Part shown: one piece after another, positions 8,156-17,160 of the stretch
How positions within the stretch are numbered: position 1 is the stretch's first letter
How the letters are laid out: each line of letters starts with the position of its first letter
Assembly (NCBI RefSeq): GCF_017874415.1
Contig: NZ_JAGGLM010000010.1
Location: 21,825-85,824 of the forward strand
Length of the DNA: 64,000 bases
From: Clostridium algifaecis
GTDB taxonomy: Bacteria > Bacillota > Clostridia > Clostridiales > Clostridiaceae
Reading direction: 5' to 3'
Program-made: the position numbers and the translations under genes
Notes under the pieces: model-generated
Seen by the model: the letters and a program-made list of their open reading frames with translations, nothing else
What the model was told of the DNA's origin: nothing
The model's database searches: none

Positions 8156-8182
8156 ATAAGTTATCTCCCATATAAAACCTAT

Positions 8183-8806
8183 TTATTTGTCTTTTAGATA
8201 TTTCTTCAATCTATCAGAAATATTTTTTTCTATTTCCTCTATGCTGTGTTTCTTAGCTCTACAACATATATTAGCATCTTCATCACATATATAGCATTTT
8301 CTGCTTTTTAGTCCAAGTTCTTTCCTGCTAATGCCATTTCCTTTAGTATCATAAACATCTATGTCAACACATCTTCCGATAATGCTTCCATCTTCTATCT
8401 TTACTGTAGTCTTTTTTATGTTATATATATTTTCATTTATAACAAGAGTTAAAACTGGTCCTTCTGCCGTTATTTGCAGATTTTTATACATAATTTTATT
8501 TTTAAATTCATTAATCACCATAGGGCACAATTCTTTCATTATTCTAAAAGTTGTATAATTATTTTTATGTATTCCAGGATAATTTATTCTCATGGAAACA
8601 AGTGGTGAAAAATAATCTCTTATAAGACAATTTTGTCTATGAACCCTATGTTCTTTAGCTTGAAGTAAATCATTCATGGTATATTTTTTAAAATTTATAA
8701 ATTCTATACCATTATCATCCTTAGATATGCATTTAAGATAAATATCCTTTATTAATTTTTTTTCATTACTTTCTTCTGTACCATCATCAGTAATATTGAT
8801 ATTCAT
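8183..8806 (-). CDS. citX: CitX-like phosphoribosyl-dephospho-CoA transferase (citrate lyase holo-ACP synthase)
   Basis: Recognisable CitX features are A-K-E-H-R-V-H-R-Q-N-C-L near residue 50, P-L-V-S-M-R-I-N-Y-P-G at about 69-79, and the C-terminal D-V-Y-D-T-K-G ... S-R-K-E-L-G-L-K-S-R-K-C-Y-I-C block with following Cys residues. CitX attaches the prosthetic group to the acyl carrier subunit of citrate lyase. No citC, D, E or F gene is in the window; upstream are the fumarase genes. The 207-residue reading frame has about 40 extra N-terminal residues compared with the usual start near the A-R-E-x-R motif. The ATG at 8806 lacks a good ribosome-binding site, so the start is uncertain. Its target here is unknown. 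Confidence 0.8.
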   Translation of the reverse strand: MNINITDDGTEESNEKKLIKDIYLKCISKDDNGIEFINFKKYTMNDLLQAKEHRVHRQNCLIRDYFSPLVSMRINYPGIHKNNYTTFRIMKELCPMVINEFKNKIMYKNLQITAEGPVLTLVINENIYNIKKTTVKIEDGSIIGRCVDIDVYDTKGNGISRKELGLKSRKCYICDEDANICCRAKKHSIEEIEKNISDRLKKYLKDK

Positions 8807-8816
8807 AATTTAGTAG

Positions 8817-8841
8817 AAAAGATTATCAAGGTTAATCTTTT
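8817..8841 (-). other. Hairpin upstream of citX
   Basis: AAAAGATTA and its complement TAATCTTTT form a 9-bp stem with a 7-base loop just before the citX ATG, and on the minus strand it ends in TTTT. It could be a weak terminator after fumB that limits citX expression, or simply a structured leader. Confidence 0.4.
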
Positions 8842-8906
8842 CTTTATCCAGCCTCCTTTCATAATTTGATAATTACCTCTTCCAATATTAATTAAAAATT
8901 ATAATA

Positions 8907-9467
8907 TTATAATTTGGAAGCTTTCAAATAATTATTCTGTCCCAATTCATATAGATTATTTCCTTTTGAATCAATAACTACAACCACCGGCAAATTCTTA
9001 ACTTCCAATTTTCTTATGGCTTCAGATCCAAGATCCTCATATGCTATGATTTCTGAATGTATTATAGATTTTCCTATAAGTGCAGCAGCTCCTCCTATAG
9101 CCCCAAAATATACTGCCTTATTTTTTTTCATTGATTCTATAACTTCATTAGATCTTATTCCCTTTCCAATCATTCCTTTTAACCCAATGTCTAATAATTT
9201 TGGTGTAAAACTATCCATCCTATAACTTGTAGTTGGTCCTGCTGAGCCTATAGGATTCCCTGGTTTTGCAGGTGTCGGGCCTACATAATATATTATTTGA
9301 TCTCTTATCTCCATAGGAAGACTTTCACCCTTGTCAAGTAAATCTATAAGCCTCTTATGTGCAGCATCCCTTGCTGTATATATTATACCTGATATAAATA
9401 CATTATCTCCTGCATTTAAATTCTTTACCTTTTCCTCTGTAAGTGGGGTTTCTATTATTTTATCCAT
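8907..9467 (-). CDS. fumB: Fumarate hydratase, beta subunit (class I Fe-S hydro-lyase)
   Basis: The 186-residue protein is the C-terminal-half subunit of two-component class I fumarases. It has the conserved I-S-G-x-I-Y-T-A-R-D-A-A-H-K-R segment near residues 25-39, Y-Y-V-G-P-T-P-A-K-P-G, G-S-A-G-P-T-T-S-Y-R-M-D and I-G-K-G. With the alpha subunit it interconverts fumarate and malate; both genes are adjacent (41 bp apart) and in the usual order. L-tartrate dehydratase is a related alternative, but the pair without tartrate genes favours fumarase. Confidence 0.9.
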   Translation of the reverse strand: MDKIIETPLTEEKVKNLNAGDNVFISGIIYTARDAAHKRLIDLLDKGESLPMEIRDQIIYYVGPTPAKPGNPIGSAGPTTSYRMDSFTPKLLDIGLKGMIGKGIRSNEVIESMKKNKAVYFGAIGGAAALIGKSIIHSEIIAYEDLGSEAIRKLEVKNLPVVVVIDSKGNNLYELGQNNYLKASKL

Positions 9468-9508
9468 ATAATCACTGCCTATGTAAGCAGATTCAACTCC
9501 TTTCCATA

Positions 9509-10351
9509 TTAAAGTTCAATTTCCTTATGTCTTGTAACATGACAATTTATATTCACCGCTACAGGTAATCCTGCTATATGAGTTGGATAAGTTTCTATAT
9601 TTACAGCTAAAGCAGTAGTCATACCGCCAAAACCTTGGGGCCCTATCCCTGTTAAATTTATCTTTTGCAGTAATTCCTTTTCTAGATCTGCATAAAATTT
9701 ATCATCATTTCTTTTATTTAAAGGTCTTATAAGCGCTCGTTTTGCAAGATTTGCGACTTTATCAAAATTTCCACCTATACCAACACCCACAACTATTGGT
9801 GGACATGGGTTAGGTCCTGCATCTTTTACTGCTTTTAATATAAATTTTTTAACTCCTTCTATACCATCAGCTGGTTTTAGCATTTTTATCTGACTCATAT
9901 TTTCCGATCCAAATCCCTTAGGTGAAACAGTTATCTTTAATTTATCTCCCATAACTATATCATAATTTATTATAGCAGGAGTATTGTCCTCTGTATTTAT
10001 CCTTCTAATCGGATCTTTAACTATGGATTTTCTAAGATAACCTTCTGTATATCCTTCTCTAACTCCTTCATTTATTGCATCTTCTATACTTCCACCTGTA
10101 ATATGTACTTCTTGTCCAATTTCAACAAATACACATGCCATTCCGGTATCCTGGCACATAGGCATTTCTCCATTTTTTGATATATCTATATTTTGCAATA
10201 TTTTATTTAATATGTCTTTAGCAATGGGCCATTTTTCTTGTTCTTCTGAAGTTTTTATTCTGTCTTTAACATCCTGTGAAAGATAATAATTTGATTCTAT
10301 ACAAAGTTTTTTTACTGCTTGAGTTATACATTTTACGTTTATTTCTCTCAT
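9509..10351 (-). CDS. fumA: Fumarate hydratase, alpha subunit (class I, 4Fe-4S)
   Basis: The 280-residue subunit carries the three cluster cysteines expected for this family: C66 in M-C-Q-D-T-G, one in N-P-C-P-P-I-V-V-G-V-G-I-G-G, and C270 in N-C-H-V-T-R-H-K. The oxygen-sensitive 4Fe-4S cluster binds the substrate directly, consistent with an anaerobe. Both start (ATG at 10351) and length are normal. A GntR-type regulator gene lies immediately upstream in the same direction and may control this pair. Confidence 0.93.
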   Translation of the reverse strand: MREINVKCITQAVKKLCIESNYYLSQDVKDRIKTSEEQEKWPIAKDILNKILQNIDISKNGEMPMCQDTGMACVFVEIGQEVHITGGSIEDAINEGVREGYTEGYLRKSIVKDPIRRINTEDNTPAIINYDIVMGDKLKITVSPKGFGSENMSQIKMLKPADGIEGVKKFILKAVKDAGPNPCPPIVVGVGIGGNFDKVANLAKRALIRPLNKRNDDKFYADLEKELLQKINLTGIGPQGFGGMTTALAVNIETYPTHIAGLPVAVNINCHVTRHKEIEL

Positions 10352-10395
10352 TATAGGTATATTCTCCTTTACATCAAATTATAAATTAATAAATA

Positions 10396-11373
10396 TTAAT
10401 TCTGATACTTTAGTTCTATTATTTTCGATTTTAGAGTCTTTACTGAATTTTCATCTAAATTGTACAAAAATTTTAGTATAGGCTTGCTGTCACTAATATT
10501 ATCCTTTACATCTTTGTATCTACCAGGCGATACCAATACAACGCTGCAACTATTTATAATCTTTTTCAGTTCAACAATATCTGTTGTATTTGTATATTTA
10601 ATGTCTATGTTTTCAAGTCCTGCTCTCTCCAATGCTCCTCTCACTTTAAACATAAATTCATTTGAAATGCACACAAAAGCAAATTTAGTTTTATCAGGAT
10701 ATTTTGCAATTTTAACTATTGTTTCTAAATCAACATTAATTGCTACTCCTATTACTTCTTTTTTAAATTTGCTTGTAAGATTATTCACTTCGTTAACATG
10801 ATTAAAAGTTGATATTATGACCTGGCAATTTTTTATAATATTTTCAACTTTACTATTCACATTCTTTAAATCATCAATAGTAAGAGGAATAACATTTATA
10901 TCCGTACTTTCTATAAGTTGATCACTGAACATTTTAGACTGCTCTATATTACATTCCACATAAACTGCAGTAATTTTACTCATAATATTTCTTTTCTCTT
11001 TAATTCTCTTATTTACAATTTCTAAAAATTCATCCGGGCTTATTCCAGTTTCTACACCTTCTTCAAAAGCAAGGTCTATAAATTTCACTATTTTTTCTTT
11101 TACATTTTGTATCTTCCATGGATTTGTGTCCTCAGCTACAAAAGTTCCCCTTCCCTGGTATGACTTCAGGACTCCCTCCTGCTCTAAGTCATTATATGCC
11201 GAACTTATGGTATTTCTGCTTACTTTTAAACTTTCAGATAATTCCCTTTCTGTAGGCATTTTATTTCCAACTCTTAAAATATCATTTTTTATTAAATACA
11301 TTATATGTTTTTTTACTTGCAAATAAAGCGGAACTCCACTTTCCTTATCTAATTTAATATATATTTTAACCAC
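10396..11373 (-). CDS. GntR-family transcriptional regulator
   Basis: The N-terminal winged helix begins with G-V-P-L-Y-L-Q-V-K-K-H and contains the GntR signature (G-N-K-M-P-T-E-R-E-L-S-E-S-L-K-V-S-R-N-T-I and the wing G-R-G-T-F-V). The C-terminal 230 residues show alternating strands and helices like a periplasmic-binding or LacI-type ligand domain, not the usual FadR or UTRA form. The reading frame is open up to 11424, but the upstream part looks untranslated; I use the in-frame GTG at 11373, though the start is not certain. It sits between cwlD and fumA and may regulate the fumarase genes; the ligand is unknown. Confidence 0.85.
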   Translation of the reverse strand: MVKIYIKLDKESGVPLYLQVKKHIMYLIKNDILRVGNKMPTERELSESLKVSRNTISSAYNDLEQEGVLKSYQGRGTFVAEDTNPWKIQNVKEKIVKFIDLAFEEGVETGISPDEFLEIVNKRIKEKRNIMSKITAVYVECNIEQSKMFSDQLIESTDINVIPLTIDDLKNVNSKVENIIKNCQVIISTFNHVNEVNNLTSKFKKEVIGVAINVDLETIVKIAKYPDKTKFAFVCISNEFMFKVRGALERAGLENIDIKYTNTTDIVELKKIINSCSVVLVSPGRYKDVKDNISDSKPILKFLYNLDENSVKTLKSKIIELKYQN

Positions 11374-11468
11374 CTCAAAATTTACTGTATTAATCAATCT
11401 GCAAACTAATAGTATCACAATCAATAATATATATGCAATATATGCTGAAATACATATGAGAGGTTAAT

Positions 11469-12176
11469 TTATTTTATCTGTTTATAATATTCATTAATGG
11501 ATTTTGCTAAAGATTTTGATATTTTACATTGGTAATCATCTGATTGCAATTTTTCTTTTTCATCATAATTTGATAAAAATCCACATTCAACTATAACTGA
11601 AGGCATATCATCATTTTCTCTAAGTATTTTATATAGATTAAAAGCTGCTTTTTCATGTCTTTTATTACTGGTATCCAAATCATTTATCAAATTATCCTGT
11701 AAGATTTTCGCAAGTTTTTTGCTTTCTTTATTTTTTGAATACCATACCTGGGCTCCATAATATTTAGATTGTGGAAACATATTAAGATGTATACTTATAA
11801 ACAAATTGCACTTAGTATCTTCTTTCATTTTAACTCTGTTACTTAAATCCTCTATCTTTTTCTTTCTTATTCTTCCACCTTCTGTATATAGCCCCTTGTC
11901 ACATTCCCTAGTCATTAAAACTGTATATCCATCTTTTTTTAATTCATCTCTAAGCTTGCTACTTATTTTCAAATTTATATTTTTCTCTGAAATGCCATCT
12001 TTTGTCTCTGCTCCACCATCCATTCCTCCGTGCCCTGGATCAATGAGTATTATAAATTTGTTTTTACTATTGATATCATTCGAATTAGAAGCAGAATATA
12101 CTGTATTTTGGAACAGTACAGTAAGCATTATTGAAATTATTAAAATTGAAACTACTCTTATATTAACCTTTTTCAT
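11469..12176 (-). CDS. cwlD: N-acetylmuramoyl-L-alanine amidase CwlD (spore cortex)
   Basis: The 235-residue protein has an N-terminal hydrophobic signal or anchor and an amidase_3 domain with zinc ligands in D-P-G-H-G-G, an E in the S-E-K-N-I-N-L-K segment, and S-I-H-L-N, plus the catalytic V-E-C-G-F-L-S-N. CwlD removes peptide side chains so that muramic lactam can form in the spore cortex, which is needed for germination. Its place beside rplM-rpsI is typical of clostridia and bacilli. Confidence 0.92.
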   Translation of the reverse strand: MKKVNIRVVSILIISIMLTVLFQNTVYSASNSNDINSKNKFIILIDPGHGGMDGGAETKDGISEKNINLKISSKLRDELKKDGYTVLMTRECDKGLYTEGGRIRKKKIEDLSNRVKMKEDTKCNLFISIHLNMFPQSKYYGAQVWYSKNKESKKLAKILQDNLINDLDTSNKRHEKAAFNLYKILRENDDMPSVIVECGFLSNYDEKEKLQSDDYQCKISKSLAKSINEYYKQIK

Positions 12177-12256
12177 TATGGGAGTATCACTTCCTATTTT
12201 TAAAATCTAAAAACTTTACTAAATTATTTTGTCATAGATTCATAAAAATATACAAA

Positions 12257-12290
12257 AGGTAGAAAGATTTTTAAATAAATCTTTCTACCT
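12257..12290 (-). terminator. Intrinsic terminator after rpsI
   Basis: A perfect 14-bp stem (12257-12270 with 12277-12290) with a 6-base loop is followed on the minus strand by TTTTGTATATTTTT. It separates the rplM-rpsI transcript from cwlD. Confidence 0.88.
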
Positions 12291-12358
12291 CTATATCTAA
12301 TATATCTAAATAATAATTACTTACTAAGCAAATCCCATATGTAAAAGATATTAACAAA

Positions 12359-12751
12359 CTATCTCTTTGAGAATTGTGGAGCTCTTCTTGCTTTTTTAAG
12401 ACCATATTTCTTTCTTTCTTTCATTCTTGGATCTCTTGTCAAGAATCCAGCTTTCTTAAGTTCAGGTCTTAAATTGTCATCTGCTTTTAAAAGTGCTCTT
12501 GATATACCATGTCTTATAGCTCCAGCCTGACCTGTAAATCCACCACCATATACATTTACAATAACATCAAATTTACCTTTTGTTGAAGTTAACTCTAATG
12601 GTTGATTAACTATAACCCTAAGTGTTTCTAATCCGAAATATTCTTCTATATCTCTTTTATTTATTGTTACTTTACCTTCTCCAGGTACAAGTCTAACCCT
12701 AGCTACTGATTTTTTTCTTCTTCCTGTTCCAAAATATTGAACTTTAGCCAT
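12359..12751 (-). CDS. rpsI: 30S ribosomal protein S9 (uS9)
   Basis: This 130-residue protein starts with the [12 protein letters not shown] signature and ends in the basic tail Q-F-S-K-R that reaches the P-site tRNA. It follows rplM by 25 bp in the standard pair and ends before a strong terminator. Confidence 0.98.
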   Translation of the reverse strand: MAKVQYFGTGRRKKSVARVRLVPGEGKVTINKRDIEEYFGLETLRVIVNQPLELTSTKGKFDVIVNVYGGGFTGQAGAIRHGISRALLKADDNLRPELKKAGFLTRDPRMKERKKYGLKKARRAPQFSKR

Positions 12752-12776
12752 TTTTTATCCTCCTTCCAACTTCCAA

Positions 12777-13211
12777 TTAATATCTTAACTCTAATACTTC
12801 TGGTTTCTGAGCTTCATGATTATGCTCTGAACCTTTGTATACTCTCAACTTTTTAAACATCTGTCTTCCTAATACTCCTTTTGGAAGCATTCTTCTAACA
12901 GCTTCTCCAAATACAAATTCCGGTTTCTTTGCCAATGCTTCTCTATATGGAGTTTCTTTTAATCCACCTGCATATAATGAATGATGTCTTAACAATTTTT
13001 GATCTAATTTTTTACCAGTTAAAACTACCTTTTCTGCATTTATTACAATAACAAAATCTCCTGTGTCTACATGTGGTGTAAATATAGGCTTATTTTTACC
13101 TCTTAATATTGAAGCTACCTGGCTTGCTACTCTTCCTAGTGGCTTTCCAGCTGCATCAACAACATACCATTTTCTTTTTATATCTTGTGGTTTAGCGATA
13201 TATGATTTCAT
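12777..13211 (-). CDS. rplM: 50S ribosomal protein L13 (uL13)
   Basis: I use the ATG at 13211, nine bases after AAGGAGG, giving 144 residues that begin M-K-S-Y-I-A-K-P, the usual L13 start. The frame is open a further 93 bases upstream, but that part is the structured leader. L13 is an early assembly protein of the large subunit and, in Firmicutes, is thought to repress its own operon through the leader. Confidence 0.97.
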   Translation of the reverse strand: MKSYIAKPQDIKRKWYVVDAAGKPLGRVASQVASILRGKNKPIFTPHVDTGDFVIVINAEKVVLTGKKLDQKLLRHHSLYAGGLKETPYREALAKKPEFVFGEAVRRMLPKGVLGRQMFKKLRVYKGSEHNHEAQKPEVLELRY

Positions 13212-13302
13212 CACGGTTATCCTCCTTGAACTTTTATGTTTATAATACGTTTCTCTATATAAAGATCCGGGGCTAGTGGATCTTTTATGCTTAGATACAA
13301 AC
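13212..13302 (-). ncRNA. Leader of the rplM-rpsI operon, candidate L13 leader element
   Basis: Between the promoter and the rplM ribosome-binding site lies an untranslated leader of about 90 bases. It contains a hairpin with a 7-bp stem A-A-G-A-T-C-C/G-G-A-T-C-T-T (13261-13283). Firmicutes have an autoregulatory L13 leader at this position; the match to that family is by position and size, and I could not run a covariance search. Confidence 0.5.
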
Positions 13303-13308
13303 ATTTAT

Positions 13309-13337
13309 ATTATAATACAATCACCCTGGCGTGTCAA
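13309..13337 (-). promoter_or_regulatory. Sigma-A promoter of rplM-rpsI
   Basis: On the minus strand there is a perfect TTGACA (13332-13337), a 17-bp spacer and a perfect TATAAT (13309-13314), directly before the L13 leader and inside the gap after truA. Confidence 0.92.
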
Positions 13338-13363
13338 TAATTTTACAGATTTAAGTCATTGTA

Positions 13364-14098
13364 TTAATAAAAAACTTTTTCCAAGCATAATCCTCTGGCT
13401 GGAGCAGGCTTTCCAGCCTTTGATCTATCTTTTGATTTTAAAATTACATTTACATACTCAGGTTCAAATTTTTCTAATCCAACTTGAAGTATTGTACCTA
13501 CCATAATTCTTACCATATTGTATAAAAAACCATTTCCTACAACACTGAATTTTATAAAGTTGTCTTCTTTAACTACCGTAAATTCAGTTACAGTCCTTAC
13601 CGATGTTTTTACTGAACTCCCATTTGACTTAAATGCTGAAAAATCATGTGTACCTATAAGAAATTTGCAAGCTTTTTTCATATTCTCAAAATTCAATTTC
13701 CTATAAAAATAATACATATAATTTCTTCCAATAGCAGGTCTATTTCCACCCGTTATAATCGTATAAGTATATTTTTTGCCTGTACTATTATACCTTGAAT
13801 GAAAATTAGCATCTACTTGTTCAGATTTAATCACTACTATATCCTCTGGTAATATTCCATTCAATACCATCTTGAAATTGTCGGGAGGTATACTGCTATC
13901 TGTAAAAAAATTACATACAAATCCTCTTGCATGAACTCCAGCATCAGTTCTACTAGCACCTATAGTTTCACATAATTTACCTGTCGCCTTGCGTATAGCT
14001 TCTTCCAATTTTTCCTGTATAGTCATAGCATTTTTCTGTCTCTGCCAACCTGAATAATTTGTTCCATCATATTCTATGGTAAGCTTTATATTTTTCAT
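13364..14098 (-). CDS. truA: tRNA pseudouridine(38-40) synthase TruA
   Basis: TruA isomerises uridines 38-40 in the anticodon arm of tRNAs. The 244-residue protein starts M-K-N-I-K-L-T-I-E-Y-D-G and has the catalytic-aspartate motif S-R-T-D-A-G-V-H-A, plus F-H-S-R and N-M-V-R-I-M. I use the ATG at 14098, which overlaps the ecfT stop (TAATG) and has GGTGG upstream; a frame opening at 14110 lacks such a site. Location next to the ECF transporter and rplM is the usual Firmicute arrangement. Confidence 0.95.
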   Translation of the reverse strand: MKNIKLTIEYDGTNYSGWQRQKNAMTIQEKLEEAIRKATGKLCETIGASRTDAGVHARGFVCNFFTDSSIPPDNFKMVLNGILPEDIVVIKSEQVDANFHSRYNSTGKKYTYTIITGGNRPAIGRNYMYYFYRKLNFENMKKACKFLIGTHDFSAFKSNGSSVKTSVRTVTEFTVVKEDNFIKFSVVGNGFLYNMVRIMVGTILQVGLEKFEPEYVNVILKSKDRSKAGKPAPARGLCLEKVFY

Positions 14099-14907
14099 TA
14101 TGCCCACCATATTCTACTAAATACTGATATTACAACTAAAACTATAATAGATATTGAAGCAACAAAATCCCTATTTGTCAGTTTAAGCTGCTTCATTCTA
14201 GTTCTTCCATCTCCGCCTCTGTAACATCTTGCCTCCATAGCCATAGCAAGTTCATCTGCACGTCTAAAAGAACTTATAAAAAGAGGAACCAAAATTGGTA
14301 TAAGACTTTTGGCTCTATTTATCAAATTTCCAGATTCAAAGTCTGCACCTCTTGCCATTTGAGCTTTCATTATTTTATCTGTTTCATCCATAAGTGTTGG
14401 TATAAATCTTAAAGCTATAGTCATCATCATCGCAAGTTCATGGGCCGGAACTCCTATTTTTTTCATAGGTGTTAATAACTTTTCTATTCCGTCTGTAAGT
14501 TCTATAGGCGATGTAGTAAGTGTTAAAAGTGATGTACCAATTATTAAAAATATCAATCTTAAAACCATAAATGCAGCTAAAATTAATCCTTCTCTATAAA
14601 CTGTTATGAATTTCCACTTAAATAATGGAGGATTTACCCCGCTTGTCATAAATATATTTAATGCAGCAGTTATAAGTGCCAGAATCAATATAGGTTTTAA
14701 TCCTTTATAAATGTATCCAAATTTTACTTTAGATATAAGTATCGAAATAAAAGTAAATGCGACTATAAATATATATCCCTTAAAGCTGTTTACTATAAAT
14801 AAATCTATAATATAAATTATAGATATTAATATTTTAACTCGTGGATCCAATTTATGTACAAAAGAGTCTCCAGGGATATACTGCCCTATTGTAATATCCT
14901 TAATCAT
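14098..14907 (-). CDS. ecfT: Energy-coupling factor transporter transmembrane protein EcfT
   Basis: The 269-residue membrane protein begins I-G-Q-Y-I-P-G-D-S-F-V-H-K-L-D-P-R, the typical EcfT/CbiQ opening. It has several hydrophobic helices and the two A-R-G-type coupling motifs (M-A-R-G-A near 180 and M-E-A-R-C-Y-R-G near 230) that grip the ATPases. It forms the shared core of group II ECF vitamin transporters; substrate-binding S components are encoded elsewhere. Confidence 0.95.
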   Translation of the reverse strand: MIKDITIGQYIPGDSFVHKLDPRVKILISIIYIIDLFIVNSFKGYIFIVAFTFISILISKVKFGYIYKGLKPILILALITAALNIFMTSGVNPPLFKWKFITVYREGLILAAFMVLRLIFLIIGTSLLTLTTSPIELTDGIEKLLTPMKKIGVPAHELAMMMTIALRFIPTLMDETDKIMKAQMARGADFESGNLINRAKSLIPILVPLFISSFRRADELAMAMEARCYRGGDGRTRMKQLKLTNRDFVASISIIVLVVISVFSRIWWA

Positions 14908-14917
14908 AATTAGCTTC

Positions 14918-15772
14918 CTATCCTTTATCTAATATTTTAAGTATCTCATTTTTAGCCTGCTCTACTGTAAATATATTATCTGATATATTAAAACCATTTT
15001 TCTTTAACTCTTTTGCAAGATATGTTACCTGTGGTACTGCAAGACCCACACTTTCCAGAGTATCAGCTTCAGAAAATACTTCTTTAGGTGTTCCATCTAA
15101 TATACATTTTCCATCATCCATAACAAGTATTCTATCTGCGAGTTTTGCAACATCTTCCATGCTATGTGATACAAGTATTATAGTCATATTATATTCTTTA
15201 TGCAAATCTTTTATTTTTCCTAGAATTTCATCTCTACCTTTTGGATCAAGTCCAGCTGTAGGTTCATCTAATATAAGAACTTTAGGTTCCATCGCAACTA
15301 CACCGGCTATAGCAACTCTTCTCTTTTGACCTCCACTTACTTCAAACGGAGATTTATTTTTATACTTATCATATTCAAGTCCAACCATATTCATAGCTCT
15401 TTTTACTCTTTTTTCTATATCATCATCACTTAGTCCCAAATTTTTAGGACCAAAAGCAATGTCTTTTTCAATAGTTTCCTCAAATAATTGATATTCTGGA
15501 TATTGAAATACAAGTCCTACTTTTTTTCTTATAAAATTTAAGTCTGCATTTTTATCTGTTATATCAGTTCCATCTATTATTATTTTTCCCGAATCTGGTT
15601 TTAAAAGTCCGTTAATATGCTGAATAAGTGTTGATTTTCCTGAACCAGTATGACCTATAAGTGCTACAAATTCCCCTTCATTAATTTCAATGTTTACACA
15701 ATCTAATGCTTTTTTTTCAAAAGGAGAACCTTTCATATATATATGCGTTAAATTCTCTATTTTAATCGACAT
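14918..15772 (-). CDS. ecfA2: Energy-coupling factor transporter ATPase EcfA2
   Basis: The 284-residue ABC ATPase has Walker [11 protein letters not shown]-loop Y-P-E-Y-Q-L-F, signature V-S-G-G-Q-K-R-R, Walker B V-L-I-L-D-E-P-T and the switch histidine in V-S-H-S-M-E-D. It pairs with EcfA1 to power the ECF complex. Its start overlaps the ecfA1 end by 16 bases, implying coupled translation. The assignment as A2 rests on gene order. Confidence 0.95.
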   Translation of the reverse strand: MSIKIENLTHIYMKGSPFEKKALDCVNIEINEGEFVALIGHTGSGKSTLIQHINGLLKPDSGKIIIDGTDITDKNADLNFIRKKVGLVFQYPEYQLFEETIEKDIAFGPKNLGLSDDDIEKRVKRAMNMVGLEYDKYKNKSPFEVSGGQKRRVAIAGVVAMEPKVLILDEPTAGLDPKGRDEILGKIKDLHKEYNMTIILVSHSMEDVAKLADRILVMDDGKCILDGTPKEVFSEADTLESVGLAVPQVTYLAKELKKNGFNISDNIFTVEQAKNEILKILDKG

Positions 15773-16602
15773 AATTCATTCACCATCTCATTTATAGTTA
15801 ATATATCTGACTTTATATTAACTCCACTTTTTTTTAATTCATAAGCTAATTCGGTTATTTGAGGTACATCCAAGCCCAATTTTTTCATTTTTTCTACTTG
15901 ACTAAATACATTTCTTGGGGTACCTTCCATAGCAATCTTCCCCTCATCTATAACAATTATCCTATCTGACTTTGCTGCTTCTTCCATATAATGTGTAATT
16001 AAAATTACAGTCATATTATAGCTATCATTTATTTCTTTTATGGTATTCATTACTTCACGTCTGCCTGAAGGATCTAACATTGCAGTGGATTCATCAAATA
16101 TTATACAATGCGGTCTCATTGCAAGGACTCCAGCTATAGCGACTCTTTGTTTTTGGCCTCCTGAAAGTAAATGAGGTGCATGCTTTCTGTATTTATACAT
16201 ATTTACTTTTTTTAAACAATCATCTACTCTTTCTCTTATCTCTTTAGGATCAATTCCCAAATTTTCTGGTCCAAAAGCAACATCTTCCTCTACAATCGTT
16301 GCAACAATTTGGTTATCAGGATTCTGGAACACCATACCTGCCTTGTTTCTTACATTCCATATATTTTTTTCATCTGATGTATCTAAATTTTCCACATACA
16401 TTTTTCCATTGGTAGGAACTAAAAGTGCATTCATATGCTTAGCTATAGTAGATTTTCCTGATCCATTTTTACCTAAAATAGCTAAAAATTCTCCTTTTTT
16501 AACTTGAAATGTAACATCATCTACAGCTAATTTTGAGTCATTTTCACTACTACTGTCATATTTAAAGCTTACATTTTGACAATCTATCATTTTTTCTTCC
16601 AT
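15757..16602 (-). CDS. ecfA1: Energy-coupling factor transporter ATPase EcfA1
   Basis: The 281-residue ABC ATPase shows Walker [11 protein letters not shown]-loop N-P-D-N-Q-I-V, signature L-S-G-G-Q-K-Q-R and Walker B C-I-I-F-D-E-S-T, with Ser in place of the usual Pro. It is first in ecfA1-ecfA2-ecfT-truA. The ATG follows GAGGTG by five bases. Confidence 0.95.
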   Translation of the reverse strand: MEEKMIDCQNVSFKYDSSSENDSKLAVDDVTFQVKKGEFLAILGKNGSGKSTIAKHMNALLVPTNGKMYVENLDTSDEKNIWNVRNKAGMVFQNPDNQIVATIVEEDVAFGPENLGIDPKEIRERVDDCLKKVNMYKYRKHAPHLLSGGQKQRVAIAGVLAMRPHCIIFDESTAMLDPSGRREVMNTIKEINDSYNMTVILITHYMEEAAKSDRIIVIDEGKIAMEGTPRNVFSQVEKMKKLGLDVPQITELAYELKKSGVNIKSDILTINEMVNELCRLK

Positions 16603-16634
16603 ATAAACACCTCATTATAGATAAGCATATATTA

Positions 16635-16643
16635 ATTATATCA
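16635..16643 (-). promoter_or_regulatory. Extended -10 promoter of the ecf operon
   Basis: TGATATAAT on the minus strand gives TGN before a perfect TATAAT, about 35 bases upstream of ecfA1 and after the rplQ terminator. No good -35 box is visible, as is common with extended -10 promoters. Confidence 0.5.
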
Positions 16644-16710
16644 AAAATATGTAGAAATATTTAACATTTTGTATATTACAAAACATTAATTAATAGTATA
16701 TATGAAAAAT

Positions 16711-16738
16711 GGGGATTAAGCTAGTTTACTTAATCCCC
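16711..16738 (-). terminator. Intrinsic terminator after rplQ
   Basis: GGGGATTAAG (16711-16720) pairs with CTTAATCCCC (16729-16738), and the minus strand continues ATTTTTC. It closes the S10-spc-alpha superoperon. Confidence 0.85.
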
Positions 16739-16744
16739 TGAGTT

Positions 16745-17086
16745 TTATACTAACTCTAATACAACTAATTCAGCTCCGTCTCCTCTTCTTGGACCCATCT
16801 TATACATTCTTGTATATCCGCCGTTTCTTTCATTATACTTAGGAGCTATAGTATCAAATAATTTTTTTACAACTTCTTCTTCTGTTACAAAGGAAAGCAC
16901 TTGCCTTCTAGCATGAAGATCTCCTCTTTTAGCTAACGTAATCATTTTTTCTGCTAAGTTTCTAGTTTCTTGTGCTCTTGTTGATGTAGTTTGAATTTTT
17001 TCATGTTTTAAAAAACTAGTAACAAGATTTCTAAGCATTGCTTTTCTCTGGTCAGTTGGACGACCTAACTTACGATATGAAGCCAT
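16745..17086 (-). CDS. rplQ: 50S ribosomal protein L17 (bL17)
   Basis: The 113-residue protein has the bacterial L17 core ([17 protein letters not shown]) and lies last in the alpha operon directly after rpoA, its universal position. Confidence 0.97.
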   Translation of the reverse strand: MASYRKLGRPTDQRKAMLRNLVTSFLKHEKIQTTSTRAQETRNLAEKMITLAKRGDLHARRQVLSFVTEEEVVKKLFDTIAPKYNERNGGYTRMYKMGPRRGDGAELVVLELV

Positions 17087-17160
17087 CTTTATCCCTCCCT
17101 ACTACTCTGTTAAAGATTAATATTGCCAATCTTATTCAGTTTACTTAGTAATTATATATT

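Noticed and set aside
11374..11468. Candidate promoter for the GntR gene
   Set aside because: TTGATT- and TATTAG-like words occur, but no pair with 16-18 bp spacing and good matches; left uncalled.
13212..13304. N-terminal extension of L13 in the open frame
   Set aside because: The extension covers the leader hairpin, has no start signal and is absent from L13 proteins; the ATG at 13211 has an ideal AAGGAGG.
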